The notes below the pieces were generated by a model. The model was not told the origin of the DNA and ran no database searches. It saw nothing but the letters and a program-made list of their open reading frames with translations. Shown one piece after another: positions 19,502 to 27,931 of a DNA stretch of 48,104 nt. Within the stretch, counting starts at the first letter, position 1. Each line of letters begins with the position of its first letter. Both the position numbers and the translations under genes were made by a program. This DNA is from Methylomonas methanica (GTDB lineage: Bacteria > Pseudomonadota > Gammaproteobacteria > Methylococcales > Methylomonadaceae): assembly GCF_001644035.1 (NCBI RefSeq), contig NZ_LUUG01000103.1:1-48104 (forward strand), given 5' to 3'.

Positions 19502-22500
19502 GTGAGCAATTTAACTAAAGCCTTAGCGGTTGTGTCGTTACTGGCACCAGTCAGTGCCCAACCCTTAGGTATCGGCGAAATTGAATTACATTCTGCCCTA
19601 AACCAAAAACTCAATGCCGAAATCAGACTGAGCGTAGCACCGGGGGAAAACCCGGCCGATGTCACGGTGAAATTGGCCCCGCCGGAAAAGTTCGACCAAG
19701 CCGGCGTGGTGTGGAATTATTTTCTTTCCAAGATCAAGCTGGAACCGGTGGTCCAATCAAACGGTTCTATCATTGTAAAAGTGTCCTCGCGAGAAGCATT
19801 GACCGAGCCGTTTCTGGATTTCCTACTGGAAGTGACGTGGCCGCAAGGCAGCATGATGCGCGAGTTCACCTTACTCATCGACCCGCCGACGGCTTATAAC
19901 CAGCCGGTCACTCCTGTCGCGGAAACTAGCGGTTACAGCGCCGAACCCATTGAGCCATTAGAGCGCCCGGTAAGGAAAACTCGAACCGCACCCAAACGCG
20001 CAGTGCGTGCCGCTCCTGCCGACAACATTACCCCACAAACGCCCACCAGCGGCGAATTTGGCCCGATCCAAAAATCAGACACTTTGTGGAGTATCGCCAC
20101 CCAAGTGGGCCAGGAAAAGAACATTCCGACCCAAAAAATGCTGACCGCTTTGTACAGAGCCAATCCGGACGCATTTAACAACGGCAATATCAATTCCTTG
20201 AAAGAAGGTGCAACGTTAAAGATTCCTGAGCCGGATGCAATTATGAATCCGGCACAAAGACAAGCACAAAATGAGCGAAAAGTGACCAATAAGCAGGTCA
20301 AGCCGGAAACCGCTCAAGCCGAAACGACCAAGAAAGCGCTTGAATTAGTAGCCCCCACCGAAGCCAAGGCTGCCGGTACCGGTTCGACAAAAACCGAACA
20401 AAACTCGGCTGCGGCAGCTAATCCGGCTTTAACTAGCGCTGCTGATCAAACCAGCGATGGGAAAGATCTGGAGCTGCAAGCTCGCATCGAAAAACTGGAA
20501 CAACAACTGGGAATGATGCAACAATTGCTGGCCTTAAAAGATCAGCAACTGGCCACTTTACAAAACAACAAACCAGCACAGGCCGAGCCTAGCCCGCAGC
20601 CCGCGCAACCGACTCCTCAGCCGCCAGTCGTCAGCCCCGAGCCCCCAACGCCGGCCGTAACGCCCACGCCGCAACCACCGGTTTCCGAACCTGCCGTCGT
20701 GACACCACCGGCGCCCAAACCCATTGCTCCGCCCGCGCCTAAGGTTACCCCACCGCCACCTCCACCGGTTGTTGCGGAAGACGAAGGCTTATTTGGCTCG
20801 GACGCTTATTACTGGGTTGCCGGCACCTTAGGCACTGGTATTTTTGGCTTGCTGGGCTGGTTACTATGGCGCAAACGTAAAATCGACGAGCGCACCAACA
20901 CCGAAAGCATGTTCGCCTCGGCCAGCCAAATTCGGCTGCCCGATTCGGAAAGCAGCCTTTCCGTACCGATTATGGACATCAGCAGTACCGACGAATACGA
21001 CGTCGGCACTGTAGGCGAAAGTTCGTTTATCAGCGACTTTACCCCTAGCGATTTCGATGCCTTCGATACCGATCAAAACGAAGTCGACCCCATCTCGGAA
21101 GCCGACGTTTATTTGGCATATGGCCGCTACCAACAAGCGGAAGAACTGATTCGTCATGCGATAAGCGAACAGCCTAACCGCGACGAATGCAAACTGAAAT
21201 TACTGGAAATCTATTACGCCAGTGAAAACAAAGACAGTTTTGCCAGTTATGCGCAAGAACTAGCCGATGCCGGTAAACAAGCAGATAAGCCATTCTGGAA
21301 AAAAGTCACGGACATGGCTAAAGAAATCGCCCCTGATTTAGCCTTGTTTGGCGGCAGTTTTGCCGCTACCGCTGCTCCCACCAGCAACAGCGATACTAGC
21401 TTGGGCTTAGCGAGCTCCACTGCGGCCGATACGGAAATTATCGATTTAGATAAAAGCTTTGCTTTGCTTGATGACGATTTGTCGGATCTGGATATCGATA
21501 AGGATTTGGCGCTCGAGGATAACGGACTGGATTTTGACTTGGGAAGCTTCGGCGGCAGCGCTAAATCACCGGATCAAAGCAAGCAAGCTGATGCGAATAT
21601 CGAGAGTATCGATTTCGATCAGCCATCTGCTTCCAAATCTGCTGCGGATAGTGCCGAAACAATTGAAAGTATCGCGGTTTTCGGCAACGGCGACATAGAG
21701 TCGTTCGACTTCGACTTTGCGCTAGATACTGACTCGGAAAAAGCCGAAGCGGATTCGGCTGCCTTGGAACTGGAATCTCTGGATTTCACCAATTTTGCAG
21801 GAATAGGTGCAGATACTGAATCCGGACCTGCTGACAGCGCCGAGGACATAGAAACAAAATCGCCTAGTGCGCTGGACGCTTTAGAGAGTTTCGATTTTAA
21901 CTTCGATATTGACAATGCCGACCACGTAGCAACAGCCGACAAAACCAACGCGGATGCCTCAAATGCCGAGACACCAACAGCTTTAGAGTCATTCGACTTT
22001 AGCGATTTCGATGACATCAAAAAGACCGCTTCAGACCTTTCGGATAAAAGCGCAGAAGCCCTGCCGGACGCAGAAAGTTTCGATTTCGACTTCGACAGTA
22101 TTAGCTCCAAAACATCCGCTGACGATAGCCTAAGCGTCGAACCGGAGCTGAATTTAGAATCGCAGTTGAAACTGGAAACATTCGATTTTTCCGATTTTGA
22201 CAATATTACCCCTAAATCAGCGCAATCTTCAGACAAAGCTTTGGAAACGCCTGCGCAATCAAGCGGCGAGTTTGATTTTAACTTCGACTTCGACGCGCCA
22301 ATAATCAGTACCACGGACAACAACGAGTTTGAATTGGGAGTTTCCGATTTGACCGATATGGACGAATTCGAAACCAAAATCGATTTGGCTAAAGCTTATA
22401 TCGACATGGGCGATACCGAGGCGGCAAAATTGATAGCTGAAGATGTATTGTCCAAAGGCTCAAAACAACAACAGCAAGCCGCACAGGCTTTACTTGACGA

Positions 22501-22510
22501 ACTTAAATAA
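19502..22510 (+). CDS. fimV: FimV-type pole-organising protein with LysM and acidic repeats
   Basis: Inner membrane protein that in relatives organises the cell pole, type IV pili and cAMP signalling. The GTG at 19502, preceded by AAGGAAAG, gives 1002 aa with a signal peptide ending PVSAQP. GTG codons at 19448 and 19487 would add poorly conserved residues. In order: FimV N-terminal domain (LGIGEIELHSALNQKLNAEI), LysM (~188-238), coiled coil (~322-355), proline-rich spacer, one membrane segment (~436-456), a TPR-like stretch (~530-570), an acidic region with eight LESFDFxFD-like repeats (~700-933), and the conserved C-terminal FimV helix pair (~948-1002). It sits after asd, the usual place. 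Confidence 0.92.
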   Translation: MSNLTKALAVVSLLAPVSAQPLGIGEIELHSALNQKLNAEIRLSVAPGENPADVTVKLAPPEKFDQAGVVWNYFLSKIKLEPVVQSNGSIIVKVSSREALTEPFLDFLLEVTWPQGSMMREFTLLIDPPTAYNQPVTPVAETSGYSAEPIEPLERPVRKTRTAPKRAVRAAPADNITPQTPTSGEFGPIQKSDTLWSIATQVGQEKNIPTQKMLTALYRANPDAFNNGNINSLKEGATLKIPEPDAIMNPAQRQAQNERKVTNKQVKPETAQAETTKKALELVAPTEAKAAGTGSTKTEQNSAAAANPALTSAADQTSDGKDLELQARIEKLEQQLGMMQQLLALKDQQLATLQNNKPAQAEPSPQPAQPTPQPPVVSPEPPTPAVTPTPQPPVSEPAVVTPPAPKPIAPPAPKVTPPPPPPVVAEDEGLFGSDAYYWVAGTLGTGIFGLLGWLLWRKRKIDERTNTESMFASASQIRLPDSESSLSVPIMDISSTDEYDVGTVGESSFISDFTPSDFDAFDTDQNEVDPISEADVYLAYGRYQQAEELIRHAISEQPNRDECKLKLLEIYYASENKDSFASYAQELADAGKQADKPFWKKVTDMAKEIAPDLALFGGSFAATAAPTSNSDTSLGLASSTAADTEIIDLDKSFALLDDDLSDLDIDKDLALEDNGLDFDLGSFGGSAKSPDQSKQADANIESIDFDQPSASKSAADSAETIESIAVFGNGDIESFDFDFALDTDSEKAEADSAALELESLDFTNFAGIGADTESGPADSAEDIETKSPSALDALESFDFNFDIDNADHVATADKTNADASNAETPTALESFDFSDFDDIKKTASDLSDKSAEALPDAESFDFDFDSISSKTSADDSLSVEPELNLESQLKLETFDFSDFDNITPKSAQSSDKALETPAQSSGEFDFNFDFDAPIISTTDNNEFELGVSDLTDMDEFETKIDLAKAYIDMGDTEAAKLIAEDVLSKGSKQQQQAAQALLDELK

Positions 22511-22841
22511 GCATCGATTACAAACCGATTTTTTTTGAATTGTTAGATCCCGTATTTTAGGAAAAATCGGTTGCTGCTTAGTTATTTCACAGGCTGATTA
22601 CCACTAGCGTTTTATCCCCTAACTATCGCCGGTCTAAGCAGACCTCGCCAAAGCCGGCAACATAATTCACCCTGCCGACCTGATACGGCCTAGCGTTTTC
22701 AGCGCGAGGCCACGTTCCAAAACAGCTTGCAGTATTAAGTCGCCTGCGCTTGCCGACGTGCCACGAGCTGCTTCCAGCATCAAAATTGGTGCTATGCTGG
22801 CACATTAAACCAATCAAGACGCAATCCGCCATTCATAAGAC
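22511..22841 (+). other. Intergenic region between fimV and the radical SAM gene
   Basis: 331 bp with no convincing gene. Just after fimV, the stop is followed by a weak ATCG/CGAT stem and a run of eight T (about 22514-22537), a poor candidate terminator. AAAAATCGGTT near 22561-22571 can pair with the AACCGATTTTT there over ~30 bases. A small perfect hairpin GGTCT-AAGC-AGACC lies at 22631-22644. The rest reads like old coding sequence on the minus strand but has no supported start or family, and I do not call it. Confidence 0.5.
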
Positions 22842-24344
22842 ATGCCCAGCATCGTTATCACCACTCTCAACGCCCGCTATATTCATACTGCTTTTGGCTT
22901 ACGCTATCTCTACGCCAACATGGGTACCTCACAAACTGACACAGCCTTATTAGAATTCGGCATCCAGCAGCGCCCGATCGAAATTGCCGAAAAACTCCTG
23001 CAACAACAAGCGCGGATTATTGGCTTTGGTGTTTATATCTGGAACGTGGCGGAAATCAGCGCGGTGGTAGCCATCCTGAAACAAGTCGCACCGGAAATTA
23101 TCATCGTACTTGGCGGTCCAGAAGTCAGTCATCCGCCGGATTTACCGAGCGTTGCCGAATTAGCGGACTATATCGTCACCGGCAACGGCGAAATAAGCTT
23201 TCCGCAATTATGCCGACAATTGCTGTCAGGACTTAAACCAGCAGAAAAAATCGTGACCGGCGAAATGGCCGCATTGGACATCTTGGCATCGCCATATCCA
23301 CACTATACCGACACCGACATCCGTCAACGAATTATCTACGTGGAAGCGTCGCGCGGATGCCCGTTCAAATGCGAATTCTGCCTGTCGTCCCTGGACACCA
23401 CCGCCAAACCGTTTAATTTAAAAGGCTTTTTGCGTGAAATGGAAATTCTATACCAGCGCGGCGCGCGACATTTCAAATTCATCGACCGTACTTTCAATCT
23501 AAAAGTAGACAGCAGCGTCGCTATCCTCGAGTTTTTTTTGGCACGCTTGAGCGAAGATTTATATTTGCACTTTGAAGTGATTCCGGACAATTTGCCAGAG
23601 CGTCTGCAGCTGGCCATCAGGCAATTCCCGCCTGGTGTGCTGCAATTTGAAGTGGGCGTACAAACCTTCGATCCTGCCATTCAACATCTGATCAGCCGCA
23701 AACAGGATAACCAAAAGACCGAAGCCAATTTAAGCTGGCTCCGACAGCATTCCAACGCCCATATTCATGCCGATCTAATCGCCGGTCTGCCTGGCGACAC
23801 CCTTGCCGGCTTCGGTGCCAGTTTCGATAAATTGTTTGCGCTGAATCCGCAAGAAATTCAGGTCGGGATTTTAAAACGCCTGCGTGGCGCGCCAATCAAC
23901 CGACACAATGACGGCTACAAGCTACGTTATGACCCACAGCCGCCCTATGCCATTCTCTGCACCCACGACATAGGCTTTACCGACTTACAACGCATTACAC
24001 GATTCGCCCGCTTTTGGGATTTGATCGGTAACTCCGGCCGTTTTGCCGCAACTTTACCGTTAATTGTCGCCGATCAACCGTTCGTCCGCTTTTTACAATT
24101 CAGCGATGCGCTATACGCCTTAACGGACAGCACCTGGCAAATTGCTTTGAAGCGCTTGTTCGAATTAACCTATTCCGTCATGACCGACACACTGCTTGTG
24201 CCAGCATCCGATGCAATGGCAGCTTTAGATCAGGACTATCGAAGAAGCGGCGAAAAAAGCCCACCGGCGTTCTTGCAACAAGCCACGACAGTGAATGCAA
24301 CAAAGCGCGGCGTGGCGAATAAGCGGCAAAAACAATACCTATAG
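22842..24344 (+). CDS. B12-binding-domain radical SAM protein (DUF4080-type)
   Basis: A 500-aa protein of the cobalamin-domain radical SAM class. Residues ~1-130 form the Rossmann-like B12-type domain (VITTLNARYIHTAFGLRYL start, IIIVLGGPEVS near residue 92). It has no clear DxHxxG cobalamin-binding histidine motif. The radical SAM domain begins at ~165, with the cluster motif CPFKCEFC in VEASRGCPFKCEFCLSSLD. The C-terminal ~160 residues match the DUF4080 style (HDIGFTDLQRITRFARFWDL). The substrate is unknown; relatives are usually stand-alone. It converges on the dehydrogenase-like gene across a repeat-containing gap. Confidence 0.85.
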   Translation: MPSIVITTLNARYIHTAFGLRYLYANMGTSQTDTALLEFGIQQRPIEIAEKLLQQQARIIGFGVYIWNVAEISAVVAILKQVAPEIIIVLGGPEVSHPPDLPSVAELADYIVTGNGEISFPQLCRQLLSGLKPAEKIVTGEMAALDILASPYPHYTDTDIRQRIIYVEASRGCPFKCEFCLSSLDTTAKPFNLKGFLREMEILYQRGARHFKFIDRTFNLKVDSSVAILEFFLARLSEDLYLHFEVIPDNLPERLQLAIRQFPPGVLQFEVGVQTFDPAIQHLISRKQDNQKTEANLSWLRQHSNAHIHADLIAGLPGDTLAGFGASFDKLFALNPQEIQVGILKRLRGAPINRHNDGYKLRYDPQPPYAILCTHDIGFTDLQRITRFARFWDLIGNSGRFAATLPLIVADQPFVRFLQFSDALYALTDSTWQIALKRLFELTYSVMTDTLLVPASDAMAALDQDYRRSGEKSPPAFLQQATTVNATKRGVANKRQKQYL

Positions 24345-24379
24345 CTCTCGCCTATTAACCCGGCCCGTAAATACCGTCG

Positions 24380-24451
24380 CTCCCGCGAAAGCGGGAGTCC
24401 AGCGACTATACTGAATTCGCTTCGCGGTCTAACGGCTCCCGCCTTCGCGGG
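24380..24451. repeat. Inverted pair of REP-like palindromes
   Basis: Two related hairpins lie between convergent genes. The first is CTCCCGC-GAAA-GCGGGAG at 24380-24397 (7-bp perfect stem), followed by TCCAG. The second is CCCGC-CTTC-GCGGG at 24438-24451, in inverted orientation, followed by CATGACG. On opposite strands the copies share the CCCGCGAA(A/G)GCGGGAG core. This resembles the common CGTCATTCCCGCGAAAGCGGGAATCCAG class of intergenic repeats. A pair like this can end transcription from both sides. Confidence 0.8.
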
Positions 24452-24517
24452 CATGACGAATCCAGGGAATTTAAAGGCAATAATCTTGCATAGCATGGGT
24501 TTTACAAGGTGTTGACC

Positions 24518-25375
24518 TCAACCATCCGCACCCGGCAACGGACGTACGGTTGCATAGCCGTCCCGATAACTAGGATACAAAAAGCGGTAACCCAAAGCCT
24601 TGAGTCGGGTGTTGCGGCAGCGTTTGTTTTGCGGGGCATCCGGGGCTACTGACAACGGCGAAGGGTGAGGATAAGCAAATTGTTCGGACAACCAACTCAT
24701 CACATCCCAAAGCGGGGCCGGCTCGTCATCGCTCGCCAGGTAACAAGGTTCCAAGGCTAAACCGGCGAGTTGTTTTTCCAGTAAAAATAGCAAAACCGCC
24801 ACACAATCCTCGGCGTGAATGCGGTTGGTATAACTGGGCGGTTGTTGCTGAACGCTCTCCCCTTGCTCCGCTCGGCGCACCAACCAATCACGACCGGGCC
24901 CGTAAATACCGGAAAAGCGCACGACGCAATTGCGATTACTCGCAGCCCACAACCGTTTCTCCGCCGCTACCAGCCACCGGCTAGTCGCGCTAACCGGCTC
25001 AGCCATACTGGTTTCATCGACCCATTCACCGCGATTCTGCTCGTAAACACTGGTTGAAGATACCATCAACCAACTCGGTGGCTGTTCAGCCGCCGCAAAA
25101 TGCGCCAACAAATTGCTCAGACCGACATCGTACAGAGTCTGATACTCTTCGGCCTGTCGGCTATCGGGAGCCACTATAAATATCACCGCATCAAAACTGC
25201 TTGGCAAGGATACCAATGACGAGGCCGATCTTATATCGGCAATAAAAATCGGAAACGGAGTTGAGATAGCCGGCGCGCTGCGCTTCAGCGCGGTTACCTG
25301 ATGCCCCTGCTGATGCAAGCGCAAAGCCACCGGATAGCCGATATCACCACAACCGATCACTAGTATTTTTGCCAT
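24518..25375 (-). CDS. NAD(P)-dependent short-chain dehydrogenase/epimerase-like protein
   Basis: A 285-aa Rossmann protein of the extended SDR group, similar in plan to E. coli YeeZ. The N-terminal nucleotide motif is ILVIGCGDIGYPVALRL, with a GxGxxG-like turn. WLMVSSTSVYEQNRGEWVDE near residue 110 and FSGIYGPGRDWL near residue 160 are typical of nucleotide-sugar epimerase relatives; the usual YxxxK is not obvious. I use the ATG at 25375 because the longer frame to 25474 prefixes a hydrophobic non-family stretch. A start at 25399 (MKILPGKTM) is also possible. The function is unknown. Confidence 0.82.
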   Translation of the reverse strand: MAKILVIGCGDIGYPVALRLHQQGHQVTALKRSAPAISTPFPIFIADIRSASSLVSLPSSFDAVIFIVAPDSRQAEEYQTLYDVGLSNLLAHFAAAEQPPSWLMVSSTSVYEQNRGEWVDETSMAEPVSATSRWLVAAEKRLWAASNRNCVVRFSGIYGPGRDWLVRRAEQGESVQQQPPSYTNRIHAEDCVAVLLFLLEKQLAGLALEPCYLASDDEPAPLWDVMSWLSEQFAYPHPSPLSVAPDAPQNKRCRNTRLKALGYRFLYPSYRDGYATVRPLPGADG

Positions 25376-25623
25376 AGTCTTACCCGGGAGAATCTTCATA
25401 TCGCCTATTATGGCCTGCCACAGCAAGATAAATCCTATAAAAACCGTGCCCCGATACATTCGGGTTGATTTCACTGGGGTACCCGATTTCGCGAGAGCGG
25501 GGAGAATCGTATCGTTGGAAGTTCGCTAAAAAGATTTTCCTGTAGTGAAATATATTGCCGGTTTAGCTCACAGCATTTTTTAAAACGCTTCTGGCAGACC
25601 GGCCTGGAATTTTCAATAGGCAT

Positions 25624-25657
25624 AAAAAAACCGGATGGAGTACTAGACTCCAACCGG
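25624..25657 (-). terminator. Rho-independent terminator after the VPLPA-CTERM gene
   Basis: Read on the minus strand, an 11-bp stem with one mismatch (CCGGTTGGAGT, 25657-25647, pairing with 25641-25631) encloses a 5-base loop and is followed by seven T (25630-25624). It lies 27 bp beyond the stop of the VPLPA-CTERM gene, so it should end that transcript. Confidence 0.85.
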
Positions 25658-25683
25658 CCTAAAAGCCCAATGACAACTTGGGT

Positions 25684-26178
25684 TTAAACGACCTGTTTAC
25701 GACGACCGATATACAAAAAACCCAACATAGCACTAGTCATAAACCATACAGAGGCAGGGAGAGGTACGCCTGAGACAGGGTTTTGATTGGCCGCTGCTTG
25801 AATATCGACGCCATACAGAAACACCAAGTTATTAGTCAGCAAACCAGGTTTAAGAAAGCTTAACAGGTAATCATCACCCGCTAATGCAAGACTACCGGAT
25901 TCGCTGATCCAACCGCTTGTGGTCCAAAGAGCCAACTTAAAAGGACTGGCGGATGCGTAACTTTTAAAACCGGTAAAGGTTTCCAAAGGTGTAGCACTGG
26001 CCAAACTAGCTCCTTCAGAAAAGATACCGAAGGTCTCTCCTGAGGGAAATAGGGAACCAGGAGCGAAAAACTCGCTATCCCCTGAAGTCGATTCCCAAAT
26101 GACGCCTGCCGAACTTGCAGTCGAAACGGCAAGCAGGCAAACAGCAAGCCAAAGTTTTAAAGATAAAAGCGTTTTCAT
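25684..26178 (-). CDS. VPLPA-CTERM sorting-signal secreted protein
   Basis: A 164-aa exported protein. A signal peptide covers residues ~1-24 (LAVCLLAVSTASSAG). The body is rich in Ser, Gly and aromatic residues and has no known domain. At ~138 it reads VPLPASVWFM, then a hydrophobic segment and the basic end IGRRKQVV, the tripartite sorting signal of VPLPA-type exosortase substrates. Such proteins are cut and released or anchored by an exosortase, often linked to exopolysaccharide. No exosortase gene is in this window. GGAG precedes the ATG, and a clear terminator follows, so it is a single-gene transcript. Confidence 0.85.
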   Translation of the reverse strand: MKTLLSLKLWLAVCLLAVSTASSAGVIWESTSGDSEFFAPGSLFPSGETFGIFSEGASLASATPLETFTGFKSYASASPFKLALWTTSGWISESGSLALAGDDYLLSFLKPGLLTNNLVFLYGVDIQAAANQNPVSGVPLPASVWFMTSAMLGFLYIGRRKQVV

Positions 26179-27025
26179 GGATTGTTCTCCATTTTTACTA
26201 ACGTTAACAAACGGCTATCCTTTAGCCACCTTATACTCCGAAGCCGATATCGCAGAGCGACATCGGCTTTAGCAGAGTTCTGTCTGCTTACAACGAGTCT
26301 TTAACTCTTGTAAGCATCTATTGCCGAACATTCTTTAATCGCAAGGCAATAGCTTAAAATGGTTAATCCCTGAAACAGAGATCAAGTTCAATAGATGAAT
26401 TGATATATTCAAACGAATTTACTGAAACGGCGCTTTTTACCCAACTACTTGAATAACCACCCTCGGCTACCTATGACGTATCGTCGCAGCGCACTGTTTC
26501 ACGCATTGCCGCGAATCTTTACTCCGGTTTCTCCCGAGACTTATCCATATTTCAACCGTTACAAACAACTCAGTGCGAGCTCCACTGCCTGATATAAATC
26601 GCTTCCGACTCTACCGCGCAGCGTAATGCGCCACACCCCATTGCTATAACAGAAACCACCTTCAACTCTCTGAAGAGTCGTGCATCTGTCCGACAAATCG
26701 GTTGTTCAAGACTAAAAACTGTACTAGGAAATTGGTTATGCGTAGATTCTACAACCGGCAACTTAATCCTTTATTAACAAAAGATTAAGTTTTGATTAAA
26801 GCCTTCAGGATATGAAGTCCACAACTCGCGGATTAACAAAAACTCAACATGGTAGATGCCCCTTCTGTTTGCGGAAACCTAGGGCTGGTGGGTAAGAAAC
26901 CTTCCATCAATACTCTCCCTTGTTACGCGAGGTTCGCTTAGCATGCATGCACAGGTATCATGCCACTTTATTTTGTTCCCGGAAGGTCTAGCCAGCTGGA
27001 CAACAGCATCACCACCAAATGGAAC
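26179..27025. other. Gene-poor AT-rich region upstream of the hsd remnant
   Basis: About 850 bp with no supportable gene. It contains one strong hairpin at 26242-26268: AGCCGAT pairs with ATCGGCT (26262-26268) and TCGC with GCGA, separated by one mismatch. The remainder is low-GC compared with its neighbours and has no domain-bearing frame. It probably belongs to the same accessory or decayed segment as the hsd fragments. Confidence 0.5.
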
Positions 27026-27380
27026 ATGGACCACTCTACCCACAACAAAATCGTCAGTTTTATCTGGTCTATTGCCGACGACTGCCTTAGGGATGTATTT
27101 GTGCGCGGAAAATATCGCGACGTCATCTTGCCAATGTTTGTCTTACGCCGCCTCGATTAACTGCTAGAGCCCAGCAAACAAGCCGTGCTAGAAGAAGTGC
27201 GCTTCCAACGCGAAGACACCGGCATGGCCGATCTCGATCCGATTGGTTTGCGCGATGCCTCGGGCTATGTGTTTTACAACACCTCCCGCTTTACCCTGAA
27301 AACCCTGCTCGGCAACCATTCGTAACTGGAAGCAAATTTAAAGAACTGCCTGGACGGCTTTTCCGACAACGTCAAAGGAA
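27026..27380 (+). pseudogene. hsdM: Type I restriction system methylase HsdM, N-terminal remnant
   Basis: The frame from the ATG at 27026 reads MDHSTHNKIVSFIWSIADD, then DVILPMFVLRRLD. After a TAA stop (27158-27160) the same frame continues as LLEPSKQAVLEEVRF and SGYVFYNTSRFTLKTLLGN. A second TAA follows at 27323-27325, and then LEANLKNCLDGFSDNVKGI. This is the N-terminal helical domain of one HsdM subgroup. The two in-frame stops and the lack of the catalytic NPPY part show it is dead. The match ends near 27380, where hsdR sequence begins in another frame. Confidence 0.85.
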
Positions 27381-27381
27381 T

Positions 27382-27795
27382 TGTCGTGGCCTGGAGCATT
27401 CCAAGCTGAATGTGCAGATTGGCCTGGACGACAGTGAAACCGAATTGGACCCGCAAAATCCTATTCTGCGCGGTGCTCGCACGGGCGGCAGCGATAAAAA
27501 TCCGCTGGACGAAATCATCAAAGCCTTTAACGAACGTTACTTTGCCGACTGGAAAGCCCCCCCGGAAGAGCCGCGGGTGAAGATCATTAACATCGCCAAG
27601 CATGTCATGGATCATGCCGATTATAAGGCGCAGGCGGAAGACAGTCCTGATGCACAGAATCGGCAGCTGGCATTGGAGAAACTGATTCAGAATACGATCA
27701 GCATCGAACGACGGGAATTGGATTTGTATAAACTCTACGCCTCAGGCCCTGATTTCAAGCAGGCATTTGATTTGACGAGCGAGGGTGTTGTTCAG
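27382..27795 (+). pseudogene. hsdR: Type I restriction enzyme HsdR, C-terminal remnant
   Basis: From about 27382 the frame shifts by one relative to hsdM and reads GLEHSKLNVQIGLDDSE, then NPILRGARTGG, DPLDEIIKAFNERYFADW, PEEPRVKIINIAKHV and ERRELDLYKLYASGPDFKQAF. This is the C-terminal helical domain of HsdR. The ATPase and nuclease parts are absent. The open frame runs on into the tRNA-Arg gene to 27909, so the native end of hsdR is also lost. Together with the hsdM piece it marks an internal deletion of an hsdMSR-type locus. Confidence 0.85.
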
Positions 27796-27823
27796 CCAAG
27801 GAAGCAGTCTGTAAGAGCTTTTA

Positions 27824-27900
27824 TGGCGTCCCGGAGACGATTCGAACGTCCGACCTGTCCCTTAGGAGGGGACCGCTCTATCCTGCTGAGCTACCGGGAC
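27824..27900 (-). tRNA. tRNA-Arg (anticodon CCT)
   Basis: On the minus strand a full cloverleaf of 77 nt, including an encoded CCA at 27826-27824. The acceptor stem is GTCCCGG/CCGGGAC with discriminator G. The D arm is AGCTCAGCAGGATAGAGC. The anticodon stem GTCCC/GGGAC holds the loop CTCCTAA, so the anticodon is CCT, reading AGG. The T loop is TTCGAAT. Its 3' end faces the hsd remnant, the side on which integrative elements usually insert. Confidence 0.96.
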
Positions 27901-27931
27901 CTGGGTTGAAATTTTACCACAGGGCAAAAGG

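Noticed and set aside
21619..22377. 252-aa Ser-rich open frame antisense to fimV
   Set aside because: It mirrors the acidic Asp/Glu/Phe repeats of fimV; its Ser/Lys composition is a by-product of the repeat codons, and it has no family features.
22522..22571. Long AACCGATTTTT/AAAAATCGGTT inverted repeat after fimV as a terminator
   Set aside because: The arms are about 30 bases apart and AT-rich, with no T run after the second arm; only a weak stem plus T run precedes it.
22623..22832. 69-aa minus-strand frame upstream of the radical SAM gene
   Set aside because: No good start signal, no family resemblance, and it spans the expected promoter region of the plus-strand gene.
24380..24451. Possible CRISPR-like repeats
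   Set aside because: Only two palindromes in opposite orientation with no regular spacers and no cas genes nearby; this is a REP pair.
27412..27909. 165-aa open frame as an intact gene
   Set aside because: It is only the C-terminal piece of HsdR and its end reads through the tRNA-Arg gene on the opposite strand.
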